NCBI GenBank assembly: GCA_910575565.1
Contig: CAJTFL010000001.1
Coordinates: forward strand, 124,001 to 188,000
Direction: 5' to 3'
DNA from: Lachnospiraceae bacterium
GTDB lineage: Bacteria > Bacillota > Clostridia > Lachnospirales > Lachnospiraceae
DNA: 64,000 bases
Position 1 is the stretch's first letter; each line of letters starts with the position of its first letter. The notes under the pieces were generated by a model, which ran no database searches, was not told the DNA's origin, and worked only from the letters and a program-made list of their open reading frames with translations. Shown piece by piece: positions 34,839-42,791 of this stretch. The position numbers and the translations under genes are program-made.

Positions 34839-35072
34839 TTAGGGTTCGCCTCCATCCCTTTTGTCCTCTTCATCCGGAAGGTAAGTGGCGATATCAGAGA
34901 GATCGCCGCATTTTAAGATTCTGCACAGCATATCTAATGTGCTGGTATACACGACCTGGTTGTGCTTCAGACGGTGGATCTGCGCCCTGCTGATGCCGTA
35001 TTCTTTGTACAGCCGGTTCTGGGAAATCCCCTTTTCTTTCATTACATCCCACAGCTTATCGTATCTGATCAT
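34839..35072 (-). CDS. Small Cro/CI-type HTH regulator (YozG-like)
   Basis: The product MIRYDKLWDVMKEKG... has an HTH with ISQNRLYKEYGISRAQIHRL and a short tail. I prefer ATG 35072, because related proteins start at MIRYDKLW; a start at 35129 would add 19 unlike residues. Neither has a good ribosome binding site. A transcription-factor role is likely, target unknown. Confidence 0.7.
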   Translation of the reverse strand: MIRYDKLWDVMKEKGISQNRLYKEYGISRAQIHRLKHNQVVYTSTLDMLCRILKCGDLSDIATYLPDEEDKRDGGEP

Positions 35073-35214
35073 AAGAATCTCACATTCTACAAAGAAGTTT
35101 CCTTCACGTTTATCTTGCATTTCTTTCATTATCCCATTATTATGAAAAGGAAAGAAGTTTCCGCATTCGGAGATATATGCCTTAAGGATTGTTGAATATT
35201 GAACTGACGGTTAA

Positions 35215-35243
35215 ATGACATTTGCTGCCGAATATAGTATAAT
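35215..35243 (+). promoter_or_regulatory. Promoter for the XRE gene
   Basis: ATGACA (35215-35220), a 17-base spacer and a perfect TATAAT (35238-35243) precede the gene starting at 35326 by about 80 bases. Confidence 0.65.
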
Positions 35244-35325
35244 TAGGGAAGTGTACGGATGGCAGGCATGGAAATGGGACGAAAAGGGCGGCGTGCTGCA
35301 GAATGTGCACAGAATGGAGGGCAAG

Positions 35326-35856
35326 ATGATTTCAACAAAGGAAACTGGGAAACGGATCCGGAGGCTTTTGGCGGATGGCGGGATATCGGTTCGGGAGGTT
35401 CAGGAGCGGATAGGGCTGGAAAGCTCCCAGGCAGTCTATAAGTGGCTGCACGGGAAATCGCTGCCCAGCCTGGAGAATGCGCTGGCGCTCAGCAGGCTGC
35501 TGGGCATCAACATGGAAGAACTCCTTGCAGGGGATCTCCAGGGAAGCGGCCGAAAAGAAAGCAAAGAAGAAATATCCCCGGTTTATCTTCTGGAGCTCCA
35601 CAGGCCGGAGCGTACCGGAAGAGAATATCTGCGGTATCAAAGAGGTTTGTCAGGGATCCTGCGGGACAGGGAAAATCAGGGAAAACTGACCAGAAGGCGG
35701 GAGCTGAAGCATTTGCCGGAGTATACCCGCAGGAAGCTTTTGAGGATTCCCGCGGCAAGGCAGGATAAAGCCGTACCGGATAAGCGAATAGTGCTATGCC
35801 CCAGAACGTGTACAGAATGGAGGAAAAGATGGAGCGGACAGATAAATCAACGATAG
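35326..35856 (+). CDS. XRE-family HTH protein with unusual C-terminus
   Basis: ATG 35326 follows TGGAGGGCAAG. The first 65 residues form an HTH (VREVQERIGLESSQAVYKWLHG) like small clostridial XRE regulators. The following 110 residues are very basic and of low conservation in appearance (many Arg and Lys), and could reflect a frameshifted or degenerate tail. It overlaps the next gene by 28 bases. Confidence 0.65.
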   Translation: MISTKETGKRIRRLLADGGISVREVQERIGLESSQAVYKWLHGKSLPSLENALALSRLLGINMEELLAGDLQGSGRKESKEEISPVYLLELHRPERTGREYLRYQRGLSGILRDRENQGKLTRRRELKHLPEYTRRKLLRIPAARQDKAVPDKRIVLCPRTCTEWRKRWSGQINQR

Positions 35857-36146
35857 GAGATACCCTGATGCAGCTGATGACCAGGTGCAGGGAAAAGGCT
35901 TTCTGCAAGTATATGAAAGATGATCCGGAGTATAAGCGCCTGCTGAAAATTTCCTGTGAGGCGGATAAGAACTACAGCAATATGGATTTGACGCCGGAGC
36001 AGAGGGAACAGATAGATTTTCTGCTAAACAGCCGGACGGATGCAGGGGAGTGTGAGCTGACCCTTACGTATATCGCCGGGATCATGGATGGGATTACCTT
36101 CCTTCGGCATATGGGGTTTCTGGATATGTATGTGTCTGAGGAGTAG
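35829..36146 (+). CDS. Hypothetical 105-residue protein
   Basis: The family is not recognised. ATG 35829 follows TGGAGGAAAAG. The product is acidic and helical, with two Cys (Cys18 region and the CEL segment) and the phrase LTPEQREQIDFLLNSR. The sequence just upstream (CAGAACGTGTACAGAATGGA) closely copies the sequence just upstream of the XRE gene, so the two genes share a duplicated leader. Function is unknown. Confidence 0.6.
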   Translation: MERTDKSTIGDTLMQLMTRCREKAFCKYMKDDPEYKRLLKISCEADKNYSNMDLTPEQREQIDFLLNSRTDAGECELTLTYIAGIMDGITFLRHMGFLDMYVSEE

Positions 36147-36266
36147 GGGAGAGGGAGAAATACTTCAAAAATACGAAAAAGCCGCTATTGTGCGCAAGGT
36201 TTGGGGGAGGCAGACTTGTGGGCAGGCGGCTTTTGTGTTGTTTAAGGGGGGTTTTGGTTCTGCTAT

Positions 36267-36330
36267 TTAGTGCTTTTCCGCTGCGCCAGGCCATATTCCA
36301 TCGTCACTTACATTTAGCTCCGCCGGTGGT
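36267..36330 (-). repeat. Truncated copy of palindromic repeat family B
   Basis: The outer arm of family B (CTTTTCCGCTGCGCCAGG then CCATATTCCATCGTCAC) is present, but the rest is replaced. A separate perfect 14-base inverted repeat, ATATGCTCTAAATG and CATTTAGAGCATAT, flanks 36333-36405. It marks the left edge of the mobile-DNA stretch. Confidence 0.65.
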
Positions 36331-36375
36331 GACATATGCTCTAAATGACTTCTTAATCACGAGATTTTCTCATGG

Positions 36376-36738
36376 TTAGTGAAGGACACATTTAGAGCAT
36401 ATTTCATGTAAGGAAGCAGACGCTATGACGAAAACCAAAATCACTCCATTTTTTAATTTATATGCAATAGCCTTATCTTTTCCTGAATAGTAGGAAAAAT
36501 AAAATTTCTTTGTAATGCCCGAAGCAGTCTTTGCTAGCTCCCAGATTTCTTTCGGTGTCCCTTCCAATATTTCATCAATAAGCGCTTCTCCGATCACTTC
36601 CTTCTGCGGTGCTGACGCATAGAAAATGATTCGATCCATACCATCTTTCGGTCTGCTTTTTCGGAACTCGTATTGTTTTTTTCCCTCAAGTATCACCTTC
36701 GCATACTTAGGCTTAATTGATAATAACATTGCCGACAT
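36376..36738 (-). CDS. ASCH-domain protein, C-terminus possibly altered
   Basis: ATG 36738 follows GGGAGGGCAAAGTAG. The core SIKPKYAKVILEGKKQYEFRK, then YASAPQKEVIGEALIDEI and TPKEIWELAKTASGI, is typical of ASCH domains (RNA-binding, YqfB-like). The last 20 residues (from NGVILVFV) do not look like the family and fall in the inverted-repeat region, so the end may have been replaced. It lies directly after the acetyltransferase gene, a common pairing on mobile elements. Confidence 0.7.
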   Translation of the reverse strand: MSAMLLSIKPKYAKVILEGKKQYEFRKSRPKDGMDRIIFYASAPQKEVIGEALIDEILEGTPKEIWELAKTASGITKKFYFSYYSGKDKAIAYKLKNGVILVFVIASASLHEICSKCVLH

Positions 36739-37440
36739 CTACTTTGCCCTCCCGCAGAATTTTCTCGAACTGGCTCCTTGTATAACGGAAATTCATGGGA
36801 TGGGTTCCAGGCCAGCAATCATTACTTTTCAGCCACATCCAATTTACATTATTCCCTGCGCCAAAATAGCCATAATACAATAACTCAATTAGCGTTAGGG
36901 AAGCCCGGGTATCATATTTTTCCTTCAATTCATCTTCATAATAAACAGATTTGTTGCCGACCATGCGCAAGAACTGGTCGTAGGAATATTGCACACGTCC
37001 ATTTGCCACGCTAATATCAACCCGCTCCTGCAAGGTATTAAATTGTTGCCGACATGAACAAAGCCGTATTTTTCAAGGAGGAATATCGAGCTGGCGTGTT
37101 TATCAAAAACAGTAACGTAAATCTCATTGATGCCTAAATCTCGCCATTGCCATAAGGTTAGCCCAAGCGCACCTTCGCCAATCCTTTGATTACGATAACG
37201 CTCATCAATTTTAATCGTTGTGATTTTAAGACGCGCAATCTTTGGTAACTCACCGCCATCTGCCAACTTCTTGATCATCTTCAAATACCAAGGCTCTCTT
37301 CCCATCATCAGCTTTTTTGTGAACCACTGTACAAAACCAGTGCTTGATGAAGTGCCGGGGTAATTGGCTTTCAAGGAATCGAAAAAAGGATCATTGAGAT
37401 TGAACTCAGAAAATCGCTTACGTTCAAATTTACCCGCCAT
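36713..37440 (-). pseudogene. GNAT acetyltransferase gene broken by a frameshift
   Basis: ATG 37440 after GAGGAGGAGCCGATT starts MAGKFERKRFSEFN. A GNAT domain follows (IDERYRNQRIGEGALGLTL and VTVFDKHASSIFLLEKYGF). Near 37050 the homologous-looking frame shifts: one frame reads FVHVGN, the next reads FNTLQERVDISVANGRVQYSYD and continues to 36713. A single missing base in the CAACAATTT stretch would explain it. A sequencing error or programmed shift cannot be excluded. Confidence 0.6.
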
Positions 37441-37453
37441 AATCGGCTCCTCC

Positions 37454-37551
37454 TCAAAGTGATTTGATGAAGTCAATTGCCTGTGTAAGGTCTTTAGTGC
37501 CCTCGGAAACAAAAATCTTCGCGTTAATGTCTTTGGCAACTTCAACAGTCA
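37454..37551 (-). pseudogene. C-terminal remnant of an unknown gene
   Basis: About 32 codons (VEVAKDINAKIFVSEG, then ending in IDFIKSL) end in a stop 13 bases before the acetyltransferase start. It reads like the tail of a longer protein whose upstream part has been lost. The family is not recognised. Confidence 0.4.
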
Positions 37552-37638
37552 GCACTTATTGGGGAGAAAGTTAGTTTCGCACAAAAGTCGGGGGTAAGTC
37601 TGTAAAATATTCTGTACCATGGAAATAAAACGGTAGAT

Positions 37639-37670
37639 AGGGAAGCCCTGTAATTAGCAGGGCTTTCCCT
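37639..37670. terminator. Hairpin terminator
   Basis: AGGGAAGCCCTG (37639-37650) pairs with CAGGGCTTTCCCT (37658-37670), one bulged base, in the gap between the acetyltransferase remnant and the LacI remnant. Confidence 0.65.
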
Positions 37671-37760
37671 TATAGACAGAGAATTTTTTACTTTTAATCA
37701 AATGGAAGAATGGTTGATAGGGATTTCTCCGAAGCAGACGTTGTGGAATTACTGTATAAC

Positions 37761-38089
37761 TGGCTGTTTTATGGATTAAAAAATATTCAGCAGTTTTTGC
37801 AGTATCTGATTATTATGCAATGGATTTTATCCAGTTTTTGAAAAGTGTGGGGTTGTCTGTACCAGTGGATATGTCGGTAATCGGGTTCGATAACGTAAGG
37901 GAATGTGAAAAATTTGTACCGCCACTGACTACGATAAAACAGGATTACAGTGAAAGGGCGGCTATGGCGCTTCAAATGCTAAAACAGTTAAAAGATGGAG
38001 TATGCAGGGAGAAAAACGTATTGCTTCCTGTAACTCTGATCGAGCGCGACACAGTGCATGATGTAAAATTGCACAAAAAATGCAACTGA
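37761..38089 (+). pseudogene. C-terminal fragment of a LacI-family regulator
   Basis: The frame reads VFAVSDYYAMDFIQFL, then VPVDMSVIGFDN, PPLTTIKQDY and LIERDTVH, which is the last third of a LacI/GalR sugar-sensing domain. The DNA-binding part and a start are missing; a stop lies in frame just upstream. Confidence 0.75.
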
Positions 38090-38211
38090 ATTTTAGCATG
38101 GATTATGCGTTTAACCTTTGTAATTTGTCACAGTTGATGTGGTATAAAAAAAGTTGACCCCCCATTCTCAAGGATTGGGTATATAATCAAGAGAATAAGG
38201 AGTGGACAAAA

Positions 38212-38550
38212 ATGGCAGAAAACAGACAATACGACCATGAATACAAAGTACAGGCAGTCAGGCTTGCTAAAGAGATCGGACAAGCAAAAGCCGCAAAGGA
38301 ATTGGGGGTGCCCAAGAATACCATGTATGGCTGGGTAAGGGCCCACCGACTTGGCAGTCTTGACCTTGGGGCAGGCTCACAAACCCCACAAAGTGCCATG
38401 ACACTTAATGAAGAACTGCTCCGGCTCCGCCAGCAGGTTAAGGAACAGGAAAAGGAAATCCGCCGTTTGAAAAAAGAAAACGATTTTCTGGAGGAAGCCA
38501 GCGCTTTTTTCGCCGCGAGCCGTCTGAAGCCAGCAAAAACGAAAGAATGA
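38212..38550 (+). CDS. IS3-family transposase OrfA
   Basis: A 112-residue helix-turn-helix protein (YKVQAVRLAKEIGQAKAAKE, GVPKNTMYGWV) followed by a leucine-zipper-like region (LRLRQQVKEQEKEIRRLKK). It matches IS3 OrfA in size and order. The stop overlaps the OrfB start (ATGA). Confidence 0.9.
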   Translation: MAENRQYDHEYKVQAVRLAKEIGQAKAAKELGVPKNTMYGWVRAHRLGSLDLGAGSQTPQSAMTLNEELLRLRQQVKEQEKEIRRLKKENDFLEEASAFFAASRLKPAKTKE

Positions 38551-39461
38551 AGTTCATTGCCCTTAAGACAAAAGACGGCGAATTGAAAGGAGATACCGCC
38601 TTCTGCTGTAGAATCCTCCATGTCAGCAGGCAGGGATTTTATCAATATCTTGTGAATAAAGAGCGCCCATGGAAGTATCAGCATTTGGCAGACGCCATGA
38701 TGGAAATGCTTATGGAAGACGAATGTAATGACACTTACGGACGTATTCGGATGGATCAGGCATTAACTTTGAAGTATCCGGAAAACATGGATATCCCTAG
38801 CGAACGCACGGTTTACCGTATTATGGAGGAAATCGGGATCAGCCATCATCCCGGACGCAAACCGAATGGGATCACGAAGGCAGACCGGGAAGCCAGAAAA
38901 TCAGAGGATCTCCTAGAACGGGATTTCCAGGCAGAAAAATCATTGTCCAAATGCGTAACAGATATAACGCAGATCAAAGCCAATAATGGAAAGCTGTATG
39001 TTTCTGCTGTTTTTGACTGTTTTGATTCCAGCGTAGTCGGGCTGGCGATGGACACGAACATGAAAGCTCCATTATGTGTACAAACGCTGGAAAACGCCGT
39101 TAAAGCGGAGCCAAGCCTCCGTGGGGCAATTATCCACAGCGACAGGGGGAGCCAGTATACCAGTCAGGCTTACCGGGATGCGGTCTGCAAATATGACATA
39201 AGGCAAAGCATGAACAGCGCGGGAGGGAGATGCCATGACAACGCCCGTTGTGAAAGCATATGGGCGAGAATGAAATCAGAGCCGCTATATGGCCGTTATG
39301 AGACAGGGAAGATGACCACAGAGGAACTTAAGACGGTTATTTGGAGATATTTCATCAGCTATTGGAATAATCGTAGAATCTGCCCGGCCAATGGAGGGCT
39401 TCCTCCGATGGTCAAACGACAGCAATACTATAATTCCCTGAAAAAGAAAGAGGCTGCCTAG
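38547..39461 (+). CDS. IS3-family transposase OrfB with DDE integrase core
   Basis: The catalytic triad is visible: Asp in CVTDITQIKANNGKLY near residue 134, Asp in IIHSDRGSQYTS near 194, and Glu in CHDNARCESIWARMKSE near 230. The length of 304 fits, and the frame appears intact, so the element may be active. Confidence 0.92.
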   Translation: MKFIALKTKDGELKGDTAFCCRILHVSRQGFYQYLVNKERPWKYQHLADAMMEMLMEDECNDTYGRIRMDQALTLKYPENMDIPSERTVYRIMEEIGISHHPGRKPNGITKADREARKSEDLLERDFQAEKSLSKCVTDITQIKANNGKLYVSAVFDCFDSSVVGLAMDTNMKAPLCVQTLENAVKAEPSLRGAIIHSDRGSQYTSQAYRDAVCKYDIRQSMNSAGGRCHDNARCESIWARMKSEPLYGRYETGKMTTEELKTVIWRYFISYWNNRRICPANGGLPPMVKRQQYYNSLKKKEAA

Positions 39462-39493
39462 GATACAAAATCCTTGTGGAAAATGTGTCAACT

Positions 39494-39959
39494 AATATTG
39501 ACAAAATCAAAGGAACAGAAATACCAGCAGTTAGAAACGGTACATCTTTCAAAGGGGCAGAAACTAAGCCGACTAAAGGAACTGTCAAAAATGTATGCCC
39601 TCTTTGCGCCGATCCAAGCCACCTATAAAGAGAGCCAGTCACTCAAAGGACTTGCGAAAATGAGATACGATAAAGAGCATAAGGACAGCTTATCGAAGTA
39701 TCCCGAATTAAAGGAGCGTATGCAGAGCCTTTTACAGAACGGCGAGAAGATAACGCCGAAACAGTGGAAAGCAGAGATACATTCCTTGCAATCCGAGTAT
39801 GACAGTATCGGCAGAGAGCAGACCAAGAGCGCCACAGAGTTAGCATATGCCGAGGTAATCAGCTATAACAAGAAGAATCTTGAAAGGGAACTTCAGAACG
39901 AGAGCCGACAGCATAACAGGCAACAGAACAAAACGAAACGGAGGGAGGAAGAAATTTAA
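39494..39959 (+). pseudogene. C-terminal remnant of a relaxase/mobilisation protein
   Basis: The frame enters from the IS3 right end without its own start. It is a long coiled, Lys/Gln-rich tail (SKMYALFAPIQATYKESQ and LKERMQSLLQNGEKITPKQW) typical of MobA/MobL-type relaxase C-termini of clostridial transposons. The nuclease part is missing, so the element cannot mobilise itself. Confidence 0.6.
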
Positions 39960-40066
39960 TGTGAAATTTATTGTAAAGACAGGCGATTTTTTGTATAATT
40001 GAAGTGTGGCAGGCGCAGATTATATTATATCTTGTGCCACAGATTTTTAGGAATCGAGGTGTTAAA

Positions 40067-40945
40067 GTGCAGGACGATACAAAGCAGATAGTACCCGAAG
40101 AAGAAACAATAGCTAAATATACCATCAAGGACAGTGTATTTTCTGACTTATTTAAGATTAAAAAATACCTGTTGCAATTATATAGGGCACTCCACCCAGA
40201 AGATAAAACAGCCACCGAGAGTGAACTAACAGATATTACGATTAAGAATGTTCTGACAGACGGGATTTATAATGATTTGGGCTTCCTTTTAGGGGAAAAA
40301 TTTATGATTCTGTTAGAAGCGCAATCATTATGGACGTTGAATATTATTATTAGAGCGTTGTTATATCTTGCGCAGACATATCATGATTATTTTGAGCGTA
40401 CCAATCAAAATCTATACAAGAGCAAGAAAGTAAAAATGCCAAAACCCGAACTGTATGTAATTTACACAGGTGACCGAAAAAACATTCCTGATACAATATC
40501 CTTATCAAAGGAATTTTTTGACGGAGTTGATACTGCTGTTGATGTAAAGGTAAAAGTTATTTGCGAGAGTGATACGGACAACATACTCAATCAGTATATT
40601 ATTTTCTGTAAAGTGTATAATGAACAGATGAAACTTTATGGCAGAACAAGAAAAACTGTTACTGAAACAATTCGTATCTGTAAAGGCAAAAATATACTAA
40701 GGGAATACTTGCTTGACAGGGAAAAGGAGGTTGTGTCAATTATGATGAGTTTATTTGACGAGGAAGAAGTTATAAGGTCTTATATCAAAAGTGAGCGTTA
40801 TGAAGCTGAACAAGATAAAGCAAGAAAGACAGCTATTCGCATGATTAAGGCAGGTAAAATGTCATTGGAGGACATAGCAGATTACACAGAGTTATCGCTT
40901 GATTTAGTTAAGGATTTACAGAGTGAGATTATGCAGTTAGCATAA
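40067..40945 (+). CDS. Rpn family PD-(D/E)XK nuclease (transposase_31-like)
   Basis: The start is likely GTG 40067 after GAGGTGTTAAA; an upstream GTG at 40004 has no site. Family marks: DSVFSDLFKIKKYLLQLYRA, then DGIYNDLGFLL, ILLEAQSLWTLN (the nuclease acidic positions) and PKPELYVIYTGDR. Rpn proteins are nucleases that promote recombination (family knowledge). The C-terminal helical segment is usual. It looks intact at 292 residues. Confidence 0.8.
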   Translation: MQDDTKQIVPEEETIAKYTIKDSVFSDLFKIKKYLLQLYRALHPEDKTATESELTDITIKNVLTDGIYNDLGFLLGEKFMILLEAQSLWTLNIIIRALLYLAQTYHDYFERTNQNLYKSKKVKMPKPELYVIYTGDRKNIPDTISLSKEFFDGVDTAVDVKVKVICESDTDNILNQYIIFCKVYNEQMKLYGRTRKTVTETIRICKGKNILREYLLDREKEVVSIMMSLFDEEEVIRSYIKSERYEAEQDKARKTAIRMIKAGKMSLEDIADYTELSLDLVKDLQSEIMQLA

Positions 40946-41041
40946 TCGACAAAACAATTTAATATCAAAATAACAGCGTAAAGGCGCATGGAACAGTAAT
41001 TTGTAAACCATGCGTCTTTTTTTACGCCCAAAAGGAGAAAC

Positions 41042-41242
41042 ATGAGCGACAACATTCAGACCAACGCCACAGGGCGAATAACGCCCTGTTTGCAAAAGAA
41101 GATTGATAAGACAACCTACTTAGTTGAGGTACATTTCTCTGCTACAAGTACCCAAAGCGTGGAGGAAAAACTAAAGCGTGTTATTCTCCATGATTTGCAG
41201 CATGGAAAACAGGGCAGACCAAGAAAAAGTGATGAAAAATGA
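41042..41242 (+). CDS. tnpW: TnpW-like transposon-encoded protein
   Basis: A 66-residue protein with the recognisable core KKIDKTTYLVEVHFSATS and a basic tail. ATG 41042 follows AAAAGGAGAAAC. Such genes are found on Tn4451-like and related clostridial transposons, which supports the mobile origin of this stretch. The function is unknown. Confidence 0.75.
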   Translation: MSDNIQTNATGRITPCLQKKIDKTTYLVEVHFSATSTQSVEEKLKRVILHDLQHGKQGRPRKSDEK

Positions 41243-41387
41243 TGAATACGTCCTTTACAAAACGTCACTGGATAAACGTTAATGCAGATATATTCTTAAG
41301 ATAATTCTGTCAGTAGTAAGGCACGTTCACCATAGAATTGTCTCAGCATACTAATATTTTGATGGGAAATCAGTCAGGAATTGGCCA

Positions 41388-41672
41388 GTACCTAGCCGTC
41401 TGTGGTGCGTGTACACAAAGAAAACCGTATAAAACGGCGGCACTTAGCCAGGTCTTTTCGAGCTTAGTGTCCGTTCCGTTTTATCCCGAGCGAGAGCGCG
41501 TTTTCGTGTGTACATCCACCACAGGCGGCGCACTCGTCAGCCTGCGTATTTCCTCTAAGCTAACAAGCTAATCGTAAGAGACACCAACTACCCCCATCCA
41601 TTCTCAAAATCATCAGAAACACCCCAGCGTCAAAATCCACCTTACCAGTTATCCAAGCTGACAAATCATTGC
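41388..41672 (-). repeat. Palindromic repeat family A, copy 2
   Basis: Inverted copy of 18312-18600, including the palindromic core (TGTGGTGCGTGTACAC and GTGTACATCCACCACAGGCG) and the flanking segment with ACACCAACT and CCATCCATTCT. It lies between the convergent tnpW and mgtC-like genes. The frame seen inside it is not a gene. Confidence 0.85.
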
Positions 41673-41745
41673 CCTTCCCCAGCCCCCAAGCTGACAAATC
41701 ATTGCCCTTCCCCAGCCCCCCCAAGTTGACAAATCATTCCCCCTT
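41650..41745 (-). repeat. Three tandem copies of a ~33-base unit
   Basis: The unit CAAGCTGACAAATCATTGCC followed by CTTCCCCAGCCCC is repeated three times with small changes, extending the edge of family A copy 2. A single diverged unit occurs at the same place beside copy 3 (56200-56255). Confidence 0.7.
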
Positions 41746-41753
41746 CTTCCCCC

Positions 41754-42434
41754 TCAAAGACTGTCAATAGAAACAATCCCAGGAACCCCGCACAAATTTT
41801 CTAAATATTCATCCCGCTTCAGCTTTGCCGGTATGCGGACGGTAGCCAAGATCGTGAAGGATTGGCCTGCGGTTTTTGGCCGTTCCACGTCGTACATATC
41901 GATCAGGCAGCCGTCTTCCTTTAATTTATGTAGGAGAACGGTAGTCGCCCGCCCATCCTCCGCTTCAATATACAGGTTAATGTACCGGGAATGTTGGTAG
42001 ATCCGCGATTCCAGAAAGGGAAGGAGATGGAGCCCTCCAAGGAGGATCAGAGTAGCCAGGATGGCCCCGTCTACAAAGCCGATCCCGGCAGCCAGTCCGA
42101 TGCAGGCGCAGATCCAGATTCCGGCGGCGGAGGTCAGGCCTTTTACCTGGTGATGGGAGACGATGATGGAACCGGCTCCTAAAAATCCTACGCCGCTGAC
42201 GACTTGTGCGGCCATTCGGGAAATGTCTGTGCCGCCGTCGCAGAAAAGGTTCATGTACTGGGCGGTGATCATGACCATGGCAGCGCCCAGGCAGACCGCC
42301 GCATCCGTTCTGGCTCCGCCTCCCCGGCGCTTTACCCCCCGGTCTATGCCGATCAAAGCGCCCAGGAAGAAGGAAACCAGCATACGGAGAAGGATATTTT
42401 GGATGTTCCAGTCAGTCAGTGAAGGGATAAACAT
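41754..42434 (-). CDS. MgtC/SapB-family membrane protein
   Basis: Five hydrophobic segments in the first 145 residues carry MgtC marks: LGALIGIDRGVKRRGGGART, MAAQVVSGVGFLGAGSI and VKGLTSAAGIW. A soluble C-terminal domain (ACT-like) follows. The start follows GGAGGCGCAATTT. MgtC proteins affect Mg-limited growth and ATP synthase activity in some bacteria; the role here is unknown. Confidence 0.92.
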   Translation of the reverse strand: MFIPSLTDWNIQNILLRMLVSFFLGALIGIDRGVKRRGGGARTDAAVCLGAAMVMITAQYMNLFCDGGTDISRMAAQVVSGVGFLGAGSIIVSHHQVKGLTSAAGIWICACIGLAAGIGFVDGAILATLILLGGLHLLPFLESRIYQHSRYINLYIEAEDGRATTVLLHKLKEDGCLIDMYDVERPKTAGQSFTILATVRIPAKLKRDEYLENLCGVPGIVSIDSL

Positions 42435-42570
42435 AAATTGCGCCTCCTTTTCCAGGTTAAGATATCTTGCATAAGTTTATTTTCCATGGGTTTGCGGGAA
42501 AAGTCAAGAGGGACAGACGAATAAATCCCGTTGATTATTGCCCTGCTTTCCGGTATAATGTAAATCGATG

Positions 42571-42752
42571 GTAACTGTTCAGTAGGTCTGCGCATTTACT
42601 GCGCTGACCGTAAGATAAACTCGGCTAGAGGGCAAAAATCCCTCTGTGCTCCGTTTTGGTCCGTCCTAAACAAGCGCCACTGGCGCTTAGGACCGCCGTA
42701 GGCGATTTTCAACGGATTTTTGCTCGTAACGGTGAAGGTACTGAACAGTTAC
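42571..42752. repeat. 182-base palindromic element (singleton D)
   Basis: Perfect 14-base ends GTAACTGTTCAGTA (42571-42584) and TACTGAACAGTTAC (42739-42752). Inside is another strong hairpin with AAGCGCCACTGGCGCTT. There is no second copy in the window. It fills the gap upstream of the first GT2 gene. Confidence 0.75.
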
Positions 42753-42791
42753 AATTGATATTTGATGTTTTGTTTTTAAAGGGAGGAAGCA

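Larger units (their letters stand above)
38152..39493 (+). mobile_element. IS3-family insertion sequence
   Basis: About 1.34 kb with two overlapping transposase frames. The ends carry related inverted sequences: AGTTGACCCCCCATTCTCAA on the left and the complement of TTGTGGAAAATGTGTCAACT on the right. Their exact ends and any target duplication could not be fixed by eye. It separates a LacI remnant from a relaxase remnant, so it probably inserted in already mobile DNA. Confidence 0.8.

Noticed and set aside
41338..41571. 77-codon frame
   Set aside because: It lies wholly in palindromic repeat A2, has no binding site, and is not conserved in the other copies.
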